DNA from: Actinokineospora sp. NBRC 105648 | GTDB taxonomy: Bacteria > Actinomycetota > Actinomycetes > Mycobacteriales > Pseudonocardiaceae | Direction: 5' to 3' | Assembly: GCF_030269645.1 (NCBI RefSeq) | Contig: NZ_BSTR01000028.1 | Location: 1-64,000, forward strand | Length of the DNA: 64,000 nt | Shown: piece after piece, positions 1 through 8,679 of the stretch | How positions within the stretch are numbered: the stretch's first letter is position 1 | How the letters are laid out: each line of letters starts with the position of its first letter | Notes under the pieces: model-generated | Database searches by the model: none | The model's input: the letters and a program-made list of their open reading frames with translations, nothing else | Told to the model about the DNA's origin: nothing | Translations under genes and position numbers: made by a program

Positions 1-110
1 TGCCGACCCAACACCTTCCCAATGAACCGAAACGACCGCCGCGCCGCCAACTCCCGCGAGATCGTCTCCCGATCCTCACAACCCAACACCACATGACCCG
101 CCACAGACAT
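1..110 (-). CDS. IS30-like transposase, N-terminal fragment (runs off the window edge)
   Basis: Reading the minus strand from an ATG at 110 gives 36 codons, open to the window edge. They contain CEDRETISRELAARRS followed by FIGKVLGR. This resembles the N-terminal helix-turn-helix of IS30-family transposases, which carry a DRE..IS.ELA..S...IA..LGR pattern. The frame lies next to a disrupted copy of the local inverted-repeat element, as expected for an insertion. Only the first few percent of the gene is visible, so the family call rests on one motif; another HTH protein cannot be excluded. Confidence 0.5.
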   Translation of the reverse strand, partial: MSVAGHVVLGCEDRETISRELAARRSFRFIGKVLGR

Positions 111-173
111 AATCTCCGATCACTCGCTCACCGAGATCATCCCACACCCGGCGCATCGACCCCTTGAGGTCAA

Positions 174-206
174 GGCCCCACACGAAGCGAGTTCACTAGA
201 TCGAGC
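174..206 (+). repeat. Half copy of the ~140-bp inverted-repeat element (right arm only)
   Basis: The sequence GGCCCC followed by ACACGAAGCGAGTTCACT and AGATCGAGC matches the right arm of the type A elements at 23483 and 39824, including the diagnostic GTTCAC that separates right arm from left. The left arm and centre are missing and are replaced by the flank of the IS30-like gene, so an insertion or deletion probably destroyed this copy. Confidence 0.8.
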
Positions 207-325
207 CCCCGCACTTACCCGGGCAACGCAGGGCAGCAAAACCCCCAGACCGACGCCCACGATCACGACCCGAGCAACGAAGACGGCAACCCCCGACGCC
301 AGTCAGAGCGACAGTGCACAACACC
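207..325. other. Spacer with element-associated short repeats
   Basis: No gene is seen. The stretch holds CCCGGGCAACG near 222 and one exact GCAACGAAGACGGCAAC at 274-290. The same 17-mer lies beside other copies of the inverted-repeat element (near 39980, 56890 and 61700). Confidence 0.6.
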
Positions 326-1216
326 TCACCCCGTATACAGAGTCAGCCCATAAGTGCTCAACGCCTCAGCGATCGGCTGGAAATAGACAATCCCGCCGGA
401 TGTGCAGTTCCCCGACCCACCCGAGGTCAACCCCTGAGCCTGCACCCGATCCCCACTCCCAGGATCGCTCACGAACGACCCACCGGAATCCCCAGGCTCC
501 GCGCAGGCATTCGTCCGGGTCAGTCCGGTCACCACGTCCCCACCCCCGTAGTTGACCGTCTGGTTCACCCCCAACACCTTCCCGCAGCGCCACCCCGTCG
601 TGGACCCGGACCGGCAGATCCGCCCGCCCACCGGCACCGGCGTCGAGCCCGCCACGGTCACGTCCGAACCACTCGAGTACCGGTCCACCAGTGGCGTGGA
701 GACCGCGGACGAGCTCACTCGGATGATCCCGAAATCGTTGCCGGGGAACGAGGAACCGGCCACCGGGCCCACTGAGCCGCCGGTACCCGACACGTTCGTG
801 ACGACCTCGGTGCAGTGCCCGGCAGTGATCAGGTAACGCGTGCCGGCGGCGTTGCGCGCGTTGAAACCGATCGAACACCGCCCTCCGCCGCTGAAGTAGA
901 TGGCTTGCCCGCCGATCACATTCCACAGTGGACGTGGTGCGGTCCGGACCCGCTCGACCCGCACGCCTCGGCCGAACGACTTCGCCCACCGGGCTCCGGT
1001 GTTGTCCAGTACCGACACCACCACTCGGTTGGTGTTTTCGTCTACGTGCCAACCGGTCACGGAGTCGGGAACGCTGCGGGCCTGATCATCCAAAGAGGAC
1101 TTTAGTTGGTCGAGCGCGGCCGTGCTGTACACCACTTGGGCCGCGGCGGGTGGTGTCAGTGCCACCGCGCAGGTGAGGGCCAACAGGACAACGGGGATTC
1201 GGTTCGGTCGAGTCAC
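326..1216 (-). CDS. Secreted S1 family serine protease, streptogrisin/alpha-lytic type
   Basis: Exported chymotrypsin-fold endopeptidase of 296 residues. A signal peptide (hydrophobic run LLALTCAVAL, then PPAAAQ) is followed by a short pro-region, then the protease domain. The triad is visible as His in TAGHC (about residue 134), Asp in NDFGIIR (about 161) and Ser in GDSGGS (about 244). Paired cysteines around CSIGF/GHC, CRSG/WRCG and ACAEP/NCTSG fit the disulfides of this family. I chose the GTG at 1216 because GGAGG sits seven bases upstream; a GTG 13 codons earlier has no such site. It is transcribed away from the DUF202 pair and stands alone. Likely a nutritional or exochelin-type extracellular protease; the substrate cannot be read from the sequence. 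Confidence 0.92.
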   Translation of the reverse strand: MTRPNRIPVVLLALTCAVALTPPAAAQVVYSTAALDQLKSSLDDQARSVPDSVTGWHVDENTNRVVVSVLDNTGARWAKSFGRGVRVERVRTAPRPLWNVIGGQAIYFSGGGRCSIGFNARNAAGTRYLITAGHCTEVVTNVSGTGGSVGPVAGSSFPGNDFGIIRVSSSAVSTPLVDRYSSGSDVTVAGSTPVPVGGRICRSGSTTGWRCGKVLGVNQTVNYGGGDVVTGLTRTNACAEPGDSGGSFVSDPGSGDRVQAQGLTSGGSGNCTSGGIVYFQPIAEALSTYGLTLYTG

Positions 1217-1400
1217 GAGCGGCCTCCAGACAGGGGAATGGGCCGAACGGTGCACACCTCGTCTGGGACGGTACGCGCGGCGGGATATTCACCGGTAGCG
1301 GCCGTTGGAGCGCAGCGGGTTACCTGGTGGGGTGATGTACGCGTCACCAGGAGTGCGAGTGGTCGGCATCCGGGTGGTGGTCGCCTACGATCCCGTAGCG

Positions 1401-1745
1401 ATGGCAGAGCAACCAGGGCGGGAGCCGGACTACCGGTTCACCCTCGCCAACGAACGGACCTTCCTCGCCTGGGTGCGCACCGCCCTGGCCCTGGTCGCGG
1501 GTGGTGTCGCCGTCTGGCAGTACCTCCCGGACCTCGGCCTGCCCGCGCTGCGCTCGGCGATCGGCATCGGCCTGGTCGCCCTGGGCACCGTGCTGGCGGC
1601 GCTGAGCCACCACCGGTGGCGCTCGACCCAGGACGCGATCCGGCACGGCCGCCCATTGCGCAGCGGGGTGCAGATCCCGCTGCTGGCCTTCGGTGTCACC
1701 GCGATCGCGGTCGGGATCCTGGTGCTGGTGCTGATCGGCCGATGA
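1401..1745 (+). CDS. DUF202 (YidH-type) small membrane protein
   Basis: A 114-residue inner-membrane protein. The N-terminus carries the family signature (FTLANERTFLAWVRTALAL) followed by three hydrophobic segments separated by a basic loop (HHRWRSTQDAIRHGR). DUF202 proteins are small multi-pass proteins of unknown function. I chose ATG 1401 because it places the signature at the usual distance from the N-terminus; a possible TACGAT -10 box at 1386-1391 lies just upstream. The stop overlaps the next DUF202 gene by four bases, so the two are translationally coupled and may form a heteromer. Confidence 0.85.
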   Translation: MAEQPGREPDYRFTLANERTFLAWVRTALALVAGGVAVWQYLPDLGLPALRSAIGIGLVALGTVLAALSHHRWRSTQDAIRHGRPLRSGVQIPLLAFGVTAIAVGILVLVLIGR

Positions 1746-2053
1746 GGCAGCTCGGCCCGCAGCTGCTCGACCCGGGGCTGCAGACCGAGCGGACCCGGCT
1801 GGCCTGGTCGCGGACCGCGCTGGCGGCCGGTGCCGTCGGCGCGCTGCTGGTGCACGGCGCGCGCGATGCCACCGGTCTGGTGTGCGGTGGCCTCGCCCTG
1901 CTGTGCGCGGTCGGCCTGGTCCTGTGTGGAACGATCCGCTACCGCCGCGCCTACGCGGGTGTGGTCCCGACGGCGATGCCCGCCTGGGCCGGCTTGCTGA
2001 CGGTGGCGCCCGCGGCGCTCGCGGTGGTGGCACTGCTCGCCCGGTCGCGGTGA
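1742..2053 (+). CDS. Second DUF202 membrane protein, coupled to the first
   Basis: A 103-residue protein with the same family hallmark as its neighbour (TERTRLAWSRTALAAGAV) and three predicted membrane segments. Its ATG overlaps the preceding stop (ATGA). Tandem, diverged DUF202 genes are common in actinobacteria. Both proteins share the ERT.LAW.RTALA helix, which probably packs within the pair. Function unknown. Confidence 0.82.
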   Translation: MRQLGPQLLDPGLQTERTRLAWSRTALAAGAVGALLVHGARDATGLVCGGLALLCAVGLVLCGTIRYRRAYAGVVPTAMPAWAGLLTVAPAALAVVALLARSR

Positions 2054-2055
2054 AA

Positions 2056-2087
2056 CCCGGGGCCGGTGCGGCACCACCGGCCCCGGG
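2056..2087 (+). terminator. GC-rich hairpin after the DUF202 pair
   Basis: CCCGGGGCCGGT at 2056-2067 pairs with ACCGGCCCCGGG at 2076-2087 around an 8-base loop, immediately after the stop codon. No T-run follows, which is usual for actinobacterial terminators. Confidence 0.6.
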
Positions 2088-2399
2088 CGCGCACTCGCTC
2101 GGCGCCCGCCCCGTCGAAGGAGGGGGCGACGGGCCTCGATGCGGGGGCCGTGAGCCTGGTGCTCAGGCAGTATCTGCTCGTACCGGGCCCCCGGTCCAGA
2201 CCTACCGGCCGGTAATCGGACGGCGCCCGGAGTTCTACGGAGCGTGTGATTCACCCACTGCGGTCTCACTCGATAGTGGCACCTTCCGCACGGGATGGGT
2301 GCGGTGAAAGCAAATGTGCGTAACGTGACAACAATCGGGGAAAGTGCTGGTCAGCGCACTGTGCGTGACAGTGCCACGGGACTCGGACGGGGGAACGGC
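2088..2399. other. Intergenic region upstream of the XRE regulator
   Basis: About 310 bases without a convincing gene. It should hold the promoter of the HTH gene. A short inverted repeat around GCGCACTGTGCG (near 2355) could be an operator, but nothing else is diagnostic. Confidence 0.35.
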
Positions 2400-2849
2400 A
2401 TGGACGGTGTGGCATACCAGCGCGCGCTGGGCCGGGAGCTGCAGCAGCTGCGGGTCCGGCGCAAATGGACGAGGGCGCAGCTCGTCCAGCGGCTCCCCAA
2501 CGAGCTGTCCGCGCAGGCGCTCGCCTCCTACGAGACCGGCACCAGGTCCTGCACCGTGGTGCGCTTCGTGCAGCTGTGCACCGCGCTCGAGGCGTCCCCG
2601 CACGATCTGCTCGAGCGCGTGCACGACCAGGTGAGCCACGAGGAGTACCCGGCCTCGCTCAAGGTCGACCTCGCCGACCTCGCCCTCGACGAGCGGCCCG
2701 AGCTCTTCCCGGCCCGCCGCTGGGCGGCCACCGAGGTGGCCCGGCACGCCGCCGCCACCCGTGACCTCGACCTGGGCGCGCTGGAGTCGCTGGCCGAGCT
2801 GTGCGGGTTGCCGACCGTCGAGTTGGTACGGATGCTCCGCTCGGACTGA
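2400..2849 (+). CDS. XRE-family helix-turn-helix regulator
   Basis: A 149-residue cytoplasmic protein with an N-terminal Cro/CI-type HTH at about residues 8-65 (LGRELQQLRVRRKWTRAQL, then ALASYETGTRS). The C-terminal half is Leu/Ala-rich and helical (DLGALESLAELCGLPTVELV), perhaps for dimerisation or small-molecule sensing. ATG 2400 was chosen because it puts the HTH at the N-terminus and follows GGGGGA; the frame is open further upstream but lacks a domain there. It is followed closely by a leaderless oxidoreductase gene. No target can be assigned. Confidence 0.8.
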   Translation: MDGVAYQRALGRELQQLRVRRKWTRAQLVQRLPNELSAQALASYETGTRSCTVVRFVQLCTALEASPHDLLERVHDQVSHEEYPASLKVDLADLALDERPELFPARRWAATEVARHAAATRDLDLGALESLAELCGLPTVELVRMLRSD

Positions 2850-2871
2850 GCGGGTTCCGGCCCGGTTCGGC

Positions 2872-2877
2872 TAGGTT
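2872..2877 (+). promoter_or_regulatory. -10 box TAGGTT, leaderless start at 2884
   Basis: The last T lies 7 bases before GTG 2884, so transcription should start at or next to the start codon. No Shine-Dalgarno sequence is present. Confidence 0.5.
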
Positions 2878-2883
2878 CGAGTG

Positions 2884-4074
2884 GTGGACCTGCGGATCGG
2901 TGTCATCGGGTTCGGACTGCGCGCGGGCCTGGTCGAGCACGCCCACCGGCCGGGCGCGGGTTCCCGGGTGGTCGCGGTGTGCGACCCGCGGCCCGAGCGG
3001 CTGGCCGTCGCCGCCGAGCGCTTCGGCCCGGGTGTCGCTCTCCACCGCGCCGCCGAGCGGCTGCTGGCCGACGACCTCGACGCGGTCTTCGTGCTCTCGC
3101 CCGACCACCTGCACGCCGAGCACGCGGTCGCGGTGCTGGAGTCCGGGCGCGCGGCCTATGTGGAGAAGCCGCTGGAGATCACCGTCGCGGGCTGCGACCG
3201 GATCCTGGCGGCCGCCGCGCGCACCGGTGGGCGGGTCTACGTCGGCCACAACATGCGGCACCTGCCGGTGGTCCTGGCCATGCGCGAGCTGATCGCCGCG
3301 GGCGCCATCGGCGAGGTGACCGCGGTGTGGTGCAGGCACTTCGTCGGCCACGGCGGCGACTACTACTTCACCGACTGGCACGCCGACCGCAGCCGCTCGA
3401 CCGGGCTGCTGTTGCAGAAGGGCGCGCACGACCTGGACGTGATCCACTGGCTCGCGGGCGGCTACGCCACCACCGTCACCGCCATGGGCGGGCTCACCGT
3501 CTACGGCCGGGTCACCGACCGCCGGGCCGAACCGGCCCCTAAGGACACCTACGACCACGGCACCTGGCCGCCGCTGGCGCAGACCGGGCTCAACCCGGTG
3601 GTCGACGTCGAGGACCTGTCCATGGTCACCATGGCGCTGGGCAACGGCACCTTCGCGACCTACCAGCAGTGCCACTACACACCGGACTACTGGCGCAACT
3701 ACACCGTCATCGGGACCGCGGGCAGGCTGGAGAACTTCGGCGACGGTCCGGGCGCGCAGGTGCGCGTCTGGGACCGCAGGCACCGCTCCTACGCGCCGGA
3801 GCCCGACCACGTCGTCCGGATCGGACCGAGTGCGGGCGGTCACGGTGGCGCGGACCCGGCGATCGTCGCCGAGTTCCTCCGGTTCGCCCGCGACGGCGGG
3901 CCGACGCTGACCTCGCCGGTGGCGGCCCGGCAGGCGGTCGCCACCGGCTGTGCAGCAACGGATTCGCTGCGTGCCGGTGGCGCGCCCCGGGTGGTCGAAC
4001 CACTCGCCGCGGAGGTGCTGGCGTACTTCTCCGGCAATGCGGACCGGGGATCCCCCGAAAAGGGCGATGATTAG
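2884..4074 (+). CDS. Gfo/Idh/MocA family NAD(P)-dependent oxidoreductase
   Basis: A cytoplasmic dehydrogenase of about 396 residues that probably oxidises or reduces a sugar, inositol or related substrate. The N-terminal Rossmann fold shows GVIGFGLRAGLV, the acidic end of beta-2 (VCDPRPERL) and the family EKP motif (YVEKPLEI), whose Lys is catalytic in relatives. The C-terminal half is the alpha/beta substrate domain with conserved GAHDLDVIHWL, where His sits in the active site. A 4-base-spaced pair of GTG codons (2881, 2884) opens the frame; the -10 box position favours 2884 as a leaderless start. It stands alone, so the substrate is unknown. Confidence 0.88.
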   Translation: MDLRIGVIGFGLRAGLVEHAHRPGAGSRVVAVCDPRPERLAVAAERFGPGVALHRAAERLLADDLDAVFVLSPDHLHAEHAVAVLESGRAAYVEKPLEITVAGCDRILAAAARTGGRVYVGHNMRHLPVVLAMRELIAAGAIGEVTAVWCRHFVGHGGDYYFTDWHADRSRSTGLLLQKGAHDLDVIHWLAGGYATTVTAMGGLTVYGRVTDRRAEPAPKDTYDHGTWPPLAQTGLNPVVDVEDLSMVTMALGNGTFATYQQCHYTPDYWRNYTVIGTAGRLENFGDGPGAQVRVWDRRHRSYAPEPDHVVRIGPSAGGHGGADPAIVAEFLRFARDGGPTLTSPVAARQAVATGCAATDSLRAGGAPRVVEPLAAEVLAYFSGNADRGSPEKGDD

Positions 4075-4336
4075 TTCGCCTGTGTGACGTGATCGGCACT
4101 CAGCGCATCGGTTTACATCTTTTACCCGACCCCCGGTGGTGATTTTCCACCGTCAATGGTCGACCTTAACCGTAAAAGCGTTACCGATGGTTTCCATACC
4201 GTGACAATAAGTCTGCCGCCGTTCGCTGTGAGCATGATCGCAACCTGTCGGCTGCCCGTCCTTTTTCTCCCGTCCACCCGCGAACCAGACGATTCGTCAA
4301 CACGTCGGGGTGTACCAGATTGATGGGAGAAACCCG
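4075..4336. promoter_or_regulatory. Intergenic region with weak PHO-box-like repeats
   Basis: Less GC-rich than its surroundings. It holds tandem decamers GTTACCGATG and GTTTCCATAC at 4180-4199, and TTTACAT/TTTACCC repeats near 4112-4127. These loosely recall the 11-bp direct repeats bound by PhoP in Streptomyces (GTTCACC core), but the match is poor. A second hint, GTTCACGACCG, lies near 4766 just upstream of pstC. Confidence 0.2.
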
Positions 4337-4690
4337 ATGGCAGTCGCCCGCTTCCAGATCTACAGATCCACCGACTCGGGTGTGACATGGCGCTTCCTCT
4401 CCGCGAACAACCGCAGCCTCGGCCAAGCCGCCTGCCTCTTCGACGACCTCGACGACTGCTCGAAGGCGCTGGTGGAGCTGCGTGCCCGGCTCACCGACAC
4501 CGCCGCGACCACCGCCAGGGAAACCCCCTCGCAGCTGTGGTCGTGGCGCGTCCGGCTGGGTTCGACCGACCTCGCGGTGTCCAGCCGCAAGTACCACCGC
4601 CGAGTCCAGGCGCAGTACGCCTGCCGCAGTTTCCTCGGGCTCGTGGCCACCGCGACGGTCGCGGACCTGCCGCGCGTGGTGCATTTCTGA
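4337..4690 (+). CDS. DUF1508-like small protein
   Basis: A 117-residue soluble protein. The start MAVARFQIYRSTDSGVTWRF followed by LSANNRSLGQA resembles DUF1508/YegP proteins, whose repeat reads F.IY......FRL.A.NG..IA.S. The middle is acidic with a conserved-looking DDCSKALVELRARL helix. ATG 4337 was chosen because it starts the domain; the frame extends nine codons upstream. It precedes the pst cluster by 157 bases in the same direction, so co-regulation is possible but unproven. Function unknown. Confidence 0.55.
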   Translation: MAVARFQIYRSTDSGVTWRFLSANNRSLGQAACLFDDLDDCSKALVELRARLTDTAATTARETPSQLWSWRVRLGSTDLAVSSRKYHRRVQAQYACRSFLGLVATATVADLPRVVHF

Positions 4691-4847
4691 TGGTCGTTTC
4701 CGCCGATTCCCGGCGCGGCCATTCGGCCCAGCAACGCCGGGTAAAGCGCTTGCGTTCGTCTGTTGTTCACGACCGCATCCAGGCCCGGACAGCTGCGCGG
4801 GTTTTGCTTGCGCGGATATCGCCCCTCCCGACTCGGAGCGCCCCCAG

Positions 4848-5873
4848 ATGACCCAGTTGACCAGCGCGCCCGAGGACGTCCGGCGCGCCGAGGTCGTCGA
4901 TCCCCCGCGCAGGCGGGTCGCCCTCTCCGGCGGCGTCGACCGGGTCTTCCGCGCCACGCTGCGCGGCGCGGGCCTGACCGTGCTGGCGCTGATGGGCACC
5001 GTCGGGCTCTTCCTGTTCGTCCGCGGCCTCGACGCGTTCTCGGTCGCGGGCCTGGACTTCTTCACCACCGAGAGCTGGGAGCCGGACTCGCACCGGTTCG
5101 GGATCGCCGCGGTGCTGGTCGGCACGCTGCTGATCGCCTCGGTGGCCCTGGTGGTCGCCTTCCCGCTGGCGCTGGGGGTGGCGCTCTACATCTCCGAGTA
5201 CGCCCCGCGCCGGGTCCGGCGGGTGCTCACCAGCATGGTCGACCTGATGGCCGCGGTGCCCAGTGTCGTGTACGGACTGTTCGGCTCGACGCTGCTGCAG
5301 TGGCAGGGCAGCGACATCCCGCGCTGGCTGTCCATCCAGTTCGGCTGGATCCCGTTCCTGGACGTGCCGCAGGCCGATCCGGACAACCCGCTCTCGCCGA
5401 CCGGGGTCTACGCCACCTCGACGTTCTGGGCGGGGCTGGTGGTCGGGTTCATGATCATGCCGTTCATCTGCTCGGTGATGCGCGAGTCGTTCACCCAGGC
5501 GCCGCAGGGCGAGCGCGAGGGCGCCTACGCGCTCGGTTCCACCCGCTGGGGGGTGATCCGCAGCGTGGTGCTGCCCTTCGGGCGCAGCGGCATGATCGGC
5601 GGCACCATGCTCGGCCTGGGCCGCGCGCTGGGCGAGACCATCGCGGTGGCGATGATCATCTCGCCGATCTTCGTGATCCAGCCGCACATCCTGGGCGCGG
5701 GCGGCAGCTCGGTCTCCGCGCTCATCGCGCAGCGCTGGGGCTCGGCCAGCCCGTTCGGCCTGGGCGCGCTGATGGCCGCGGGCCTGGCGCTGTTCCTGAT
5801 GACCCTGGTGGTCAACTTCGCCGCCTCCGCGGTGATCGCGCGCAGCCGGTCCGGCCAGGGGAGTGACGCCTGA
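4848..5873 (+). CDS. pstC: Phosphate ABC transporter permease PstC
   Basis: A 341-residue integral membrane subunit that pairs with PstA to form the phosphate channel. Six membrane segments follow a short cytoplasmic N-terminus. The permease coupling loop is visible as EREGAYALGSTRWGVIRSVVLP, and GRALGETIAVAMI is the typical segment after it. ATG 4848 was chosen because it follows CGGAG and gives the family length. It is the first gene of the transporter cluster and overlaps pstA by one base of the stop (TGATG). A PHO-like half-site (GTTCACGACCG) lies about 75 bases upstream. The transported ion is inferred from the family. Confidence 0.93.
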   Translation: MTQLTSAPEDVRRAEVVDPPRRRVALSGGVDRVFRATLRGAGLTVLALMGTVGLFLFVRGLDAFSVAGLDFFTTESWEPDSHRFGIAAVLVGTLLIASVALVVAFPLALGVALYISEYAPRRVRRVLTSMVDLMAAVPSVVYGLFGSTLLQWQGSDIPRWLSIQFGWIPFLDVPQADPDNPLSPTGVYATSTFWAGLVVGFMIMPFICSVMRESFTQAPQGEREGAYALGSTRWGVIRSVVLPFGRSGMIGGTMLGLGRALGETIAVAMIISPIFVIQPHILGAGGSSVSALIAQRWGSASPFGLGALMAAGLALFLMTLVVNFAASAVIARSRSGQGSDA

Positions 5874-7081
5874 TGTCCATTGTGGAGCAAGAGCTGGTCG
5901 GGCGGGTTCAGCCGGTCACCCCGCCGCCCGCCCCGGCCCGCCCGGCCCGCGCGGTCGAGGTGCGCCGCGACACCCGGTCGATCAAGCGGACCGACGTCGT
6001 GGCGGTGCTCGGCGCCCTGGTCGCCGCGGTCGCGCTCACCGGGGTGCTCTTCGCCCAGATCGCGCCCTTCTCCGGCGTCGTCGGCTTCATCGCGATCGCC
6101 TACCCGCTGTTCCTGGCGCTCTACGCGCTGCTGGTCTCGCTGGAGGAGAACAGCCTCACGGTCCGGGACAAGGTGGTCTCGGCCATCGTGCACAGCATCG
6201 CCGTGGTGGCGATCGGCGCCCTGGTCGTGATCGTGGTCTACCCGGTCGTCAAGGGCTGGGAGGTGCTGGGCTACGCCAACTTCTACACCGACGACATGTC
6301 CGAGGCGGGCACCCTGGACCCGCTGGAGTACGGCGGCATCCTGCACGCGATGGTCGGCACCCTGGAGCAGATCAGCATCGCGCTGGTCATCACCGTCCCG
6401 TTGGGACTGACCACCGCGGCCTTCCTCAACGAGACCAAGGGCGTGTTCACCCGGGTGGTGCGCACCGTGGTCGAGGCGATGACCGCGCTGCCCTCCATCG
6501 TGGCGGGTCTGTTCATCTACGCCTCGCTGATCCTGCTGCTCGGCGTCGAGCGCTCCGGCTTCGCCGCGGGCTGCGCGATCAGCGTGATGATGCTGCCGAT
6601 CATGATCCGGGCCGCCGACGTGGTGATCCGGCTGGTGCCCAGTTCGCTGCGCGAGGCCTCGCTGGCCCTGGGCACCGGGCAGCTGCGCACCGTGTGGCAC
6701 GTGGTGCTGCCCACCGCCCGCTCCGGGCTCACCACCAGCGTGCTGCTGGCGACCGCGCGCGGTGTCGGCGAGACCTCGCCGGTGCTGATCGCGGCGGGGT
6801 TCACCCCGTACCTCAACCTCAACCCCTTCGCCGACGCCCAGGTCTCGCTCCCGCTGGCCACCTACCAGATGGTCTCCTCCTCCGAGGAGACCATGCAGAC
6901 CCGCGCCTTCGGCGCCGCCGCGGTGCTGATGACGCTGGTGCTGGTGCTCTTCGTGCTCGCCCGGCTCCTCGGCGGCCGTGAGCCGGGCAACCTCTCCGCG
7001 GGTCAGCTGCGCCGCCGGGCCAAGGCGTCGACCCGGGACCGAGCTCGTTTCACCGCCCCAACGCAACGAGGAGAGTCATGA
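5873..7081 (+). CDS. pstA: Phosphate ABC transporter permease PstA
   Basis: A 402-residue membrane subunit, longer than the usual ~300 because of a Pro/Ala-rich cytoplasmic N-terminus and extra early membrane segments before the permease core. The coupling loop reads SSLREASLALGTGQLRTV, followed by GVGETSPVLIAAG, as in PstA proteins. The core starts near the segment GTLEQISIALVITVPLGL. The start overlaps the pstC stop, and the end overlaps the pstS start (ATGA), so pstC-pstA-pstS are translationally coupled. The C-terminal basic tail (RRRAKASTRDRARF) is cytoplasmic. Confidence 0.92.
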   Translation: MSIVEQELVGRVQPVTPPPAPARPARAVEVRRDTRSIKRTDVVAVLGALVAAVALTGVLFAQIAPFSGVVGFIAIAYPLFLALYALLVSLEENSLTVRDKVVSAIVHSIAVVAIGALVVIVVYPVVKGWEVLGYANFYTDDMSEAGTLDPLEYGGILHAMVGTLEQISIALVITVPLGLTTAAFLNETKGVFTRVVRTVVEAMTALPSIVAGLFIYASLILLLGVERSGFAAGCAISVMMLPIMIRAADVVIRLVPSSLREASLALGTGQLRTVWHVVLPTARSGLTTSVLLATARGVGETSPVLIAAGFTPYLNLNPFADAQVSLPLATYQMVSSSEETMQTRAFGAAAVLMTLVLVLFVLARLLGGREPGNLSAGQLRRRAKASTRDRARFTAPTQRGES

Positions 7082-8679
7082 CCCCGCAGGTACGCGCGCG
7101 CGGCCGGATGGTGGGCCTGCTCGCGGTGCTCACCGTGCTGACCGCGGTGGTGACCGGGTTCGCGCCCGCGGCGTCGGCGCAGAGCTACGTGCCGATCAGC
7201 GGCTCCGGGTCGACCTGGAGCTACAACGCGATCGACCAGTGGCGCAAGAACGTGCAGCAGTTCGGCATCCGGATCTCGTTCGCGGGCACCGGTTCCACCG
7301 ACGGCCGCAACCAGTTCAAGTCCGGCCAGGTCGACTTCGCGGTCTCGGAGATCCCGTACAACCTGGTCGACGGCGGCGTGCGGGACCTGCCGCCGGAGAA
7401 CGGCAACTTCGCCTACATGCCGATCGTCGCGGGCGGCACGTCGCTGATGTACAACCTGAACATCGGCGGCAAGCGGGTGACCACGCTGCGGCTCTCCGGC
7501 GACGTGGTGACCAAGATCTTCACCCGGGTCATCACCATGTGGAACGACCCGGCCATCGCCGCGGACAACCCCTCGCTCAAGCTGCCCGCCCGCCAGATCA
7601 TCCCGGTGGTGCGCGGTGACGGCTCGGGCAGCACCGCGCAGTTCACCGCCTGGATGGCCGCCCAGCACGGCGGGATCTGGGACGACTTCTGCCGCAAGGT
7701 CAACCGCGCGACGCCGTGCGGGTTCACCTCCAGCTACCCGTCGATGCAGGGCATCATCGCCCAGGAGAAGTCGATCGGCGTGGCCAACTACGTGCGGCAG
7801 GGCCAGAGCGACGGCGCGATCACCTACGTCGAGTACTCCTACGCCAAGAACGCGGGCTTCCCGGTCGCCAAGCTGCTCAACGCCAAGGGGTACTACGTCT
7901 CCCCGACCGCCCAGGCGGTCGCCGTGGCGCTGCTCAAGGCGAAGATCAACCCGGACCTGACCCAGGACCTCAACCAGGTCTACACCGACGCCGACCCGCG
8001 CACCTACCCGATGTCGAGCTACAGCTACATGATCCTGCCGACCGCGCCGACGGCGAAGTTCAACGAGCAGAAGGGCCGCACGCTCTCCGACTTCGCCTAC
8101 TACTTCCTGTGCGAGGGCCAGCAGCAGGCCGACCGGCTCGGGTTCTCGCCGCTGCCGATCAACCTGGTGCAGGCGGGTCTGCAGCAGGTCGCGCGGATCC
8201 CCGGTTCGACCAAGAAGTCCACCGACATCGCCAAGTGCAACAACCCCACCTTCTCCACCGACGGCACCAACACGCTGGCCAAGACCGCGCCGCAGCCACC
8301 GGACTGCGACCGCAAGGGCGGCCCGGTCGTCTGCGCGGGTCCCGGGGGCACCTCCGGCACCGGCTCCACCGCGGGGACCAACGGCGCGGCCAAGCCGGGT
8401 GCGGCGACTCCGGGCGCCGCGGGCCCCGCCGCGGCTGGTGATCCCGCGGCCGCGGGCCCGGCCGCGGCCGGTGAGACCGCGGAGGGCGGTGAGGGGACCA
8501 CTGCGGAGGGAAGCACCGACGGCGTGGTCAATTCCGCCTCCGCGGTACCGGTGTCGGTGGACCTGCCCGCCAACGACGGCACGTTGCTGATCGTCGTCGC
8601 CTCCGTGCTGCTGCTGGCCCTGGTGGTCGGACCGCCGCTGGTAGCCAAGATCATCCGAGCGAAGGGGAGCCAGGCATGA
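7078..8679 (+). CDS. pstS: PstS-like phosphate-binding protein with a C-terminal membrane anchor
   Basis: A 533-residue secreted substrate-binding protein. A signal peptide (LLAVLTVLTAVVTGF, APAASAQ) is followed by the PstS fold: SGSGSTW near the start and RGDGSGSTAQFTAW are the two phosphate-contact loops of the family. After about residue 400 comes a Gly/Ala/Pro-rich linker (repeated PAAAG), then a membrane helix (LLIVVASVLLLALVVGPPLV) and a short basic tail. PstS proteins are normally lipoproteins; here no lipobox is present and the anchor is at the C-terminus instead. It is coupled to pstA upstream and to the next gene downstream by ATGA overlaps. Confidence 0.85.
   Translation: MTPQVRARGRMVGLLAVLTVLTAVVTGFAPAASAQSYVPISGSGSTWSYNAIDQWRKNVQQFGIRISFAGTGSTDGRNQFKSGQVDFAVSEIPYNLVDGGVRDLPPENGNFAYMPIVAGGTSLMYNLNIGGKRVTTLRLSGDVVTKIFTRVITMWNDPAIAADNPSLKLPARQIIPVVRGDGSGSTAQFTAWMAAQHGGIWDDFCRKVNRATPCGFTSSYPSMQGIIAQEKSIGVANYVRQGQSDGAITYVEYSYAKNAGFPVAKLLNAKGYYVSPTAQAVAVALLKAKINPDLTQDLNQVYTDADPRTYPMSSYSYMILPTAPTAKFNEQKGRTLSDFAYYFLCEGQQQADRLGFSPLPINLVQAGLQQVARIPGSTKKSTDIAKCNNPTFSTDGTNTLAKTAPQPPDCDRKGGPVVCAGPGGTSGTGSTAGTNGAAKPGAATPGAAGPAAAGDPAAAGPAAAGETAEGGEGTTAEGSTDGVVNSASAVPVSVDLPANDGTLLIVVASVLLLALVVGPPLVAKIIRAKGSQA

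Noticed and set aside
4100-4205. A confident PHO box upstream of the pst cluster
   Set aside because: The direct repeats match the PhoP core only loosely and precede the DUF1508-like gene rather than pstC; kept only as a low-confidence feature.
4767-5687. Long open frames on the strand opposite pstC, and similar ones opposite other genes
   Set aside because: High-GC codon bias produces long opposite-strand frames; these lack domains, signal peptides and ribosome binding sites.
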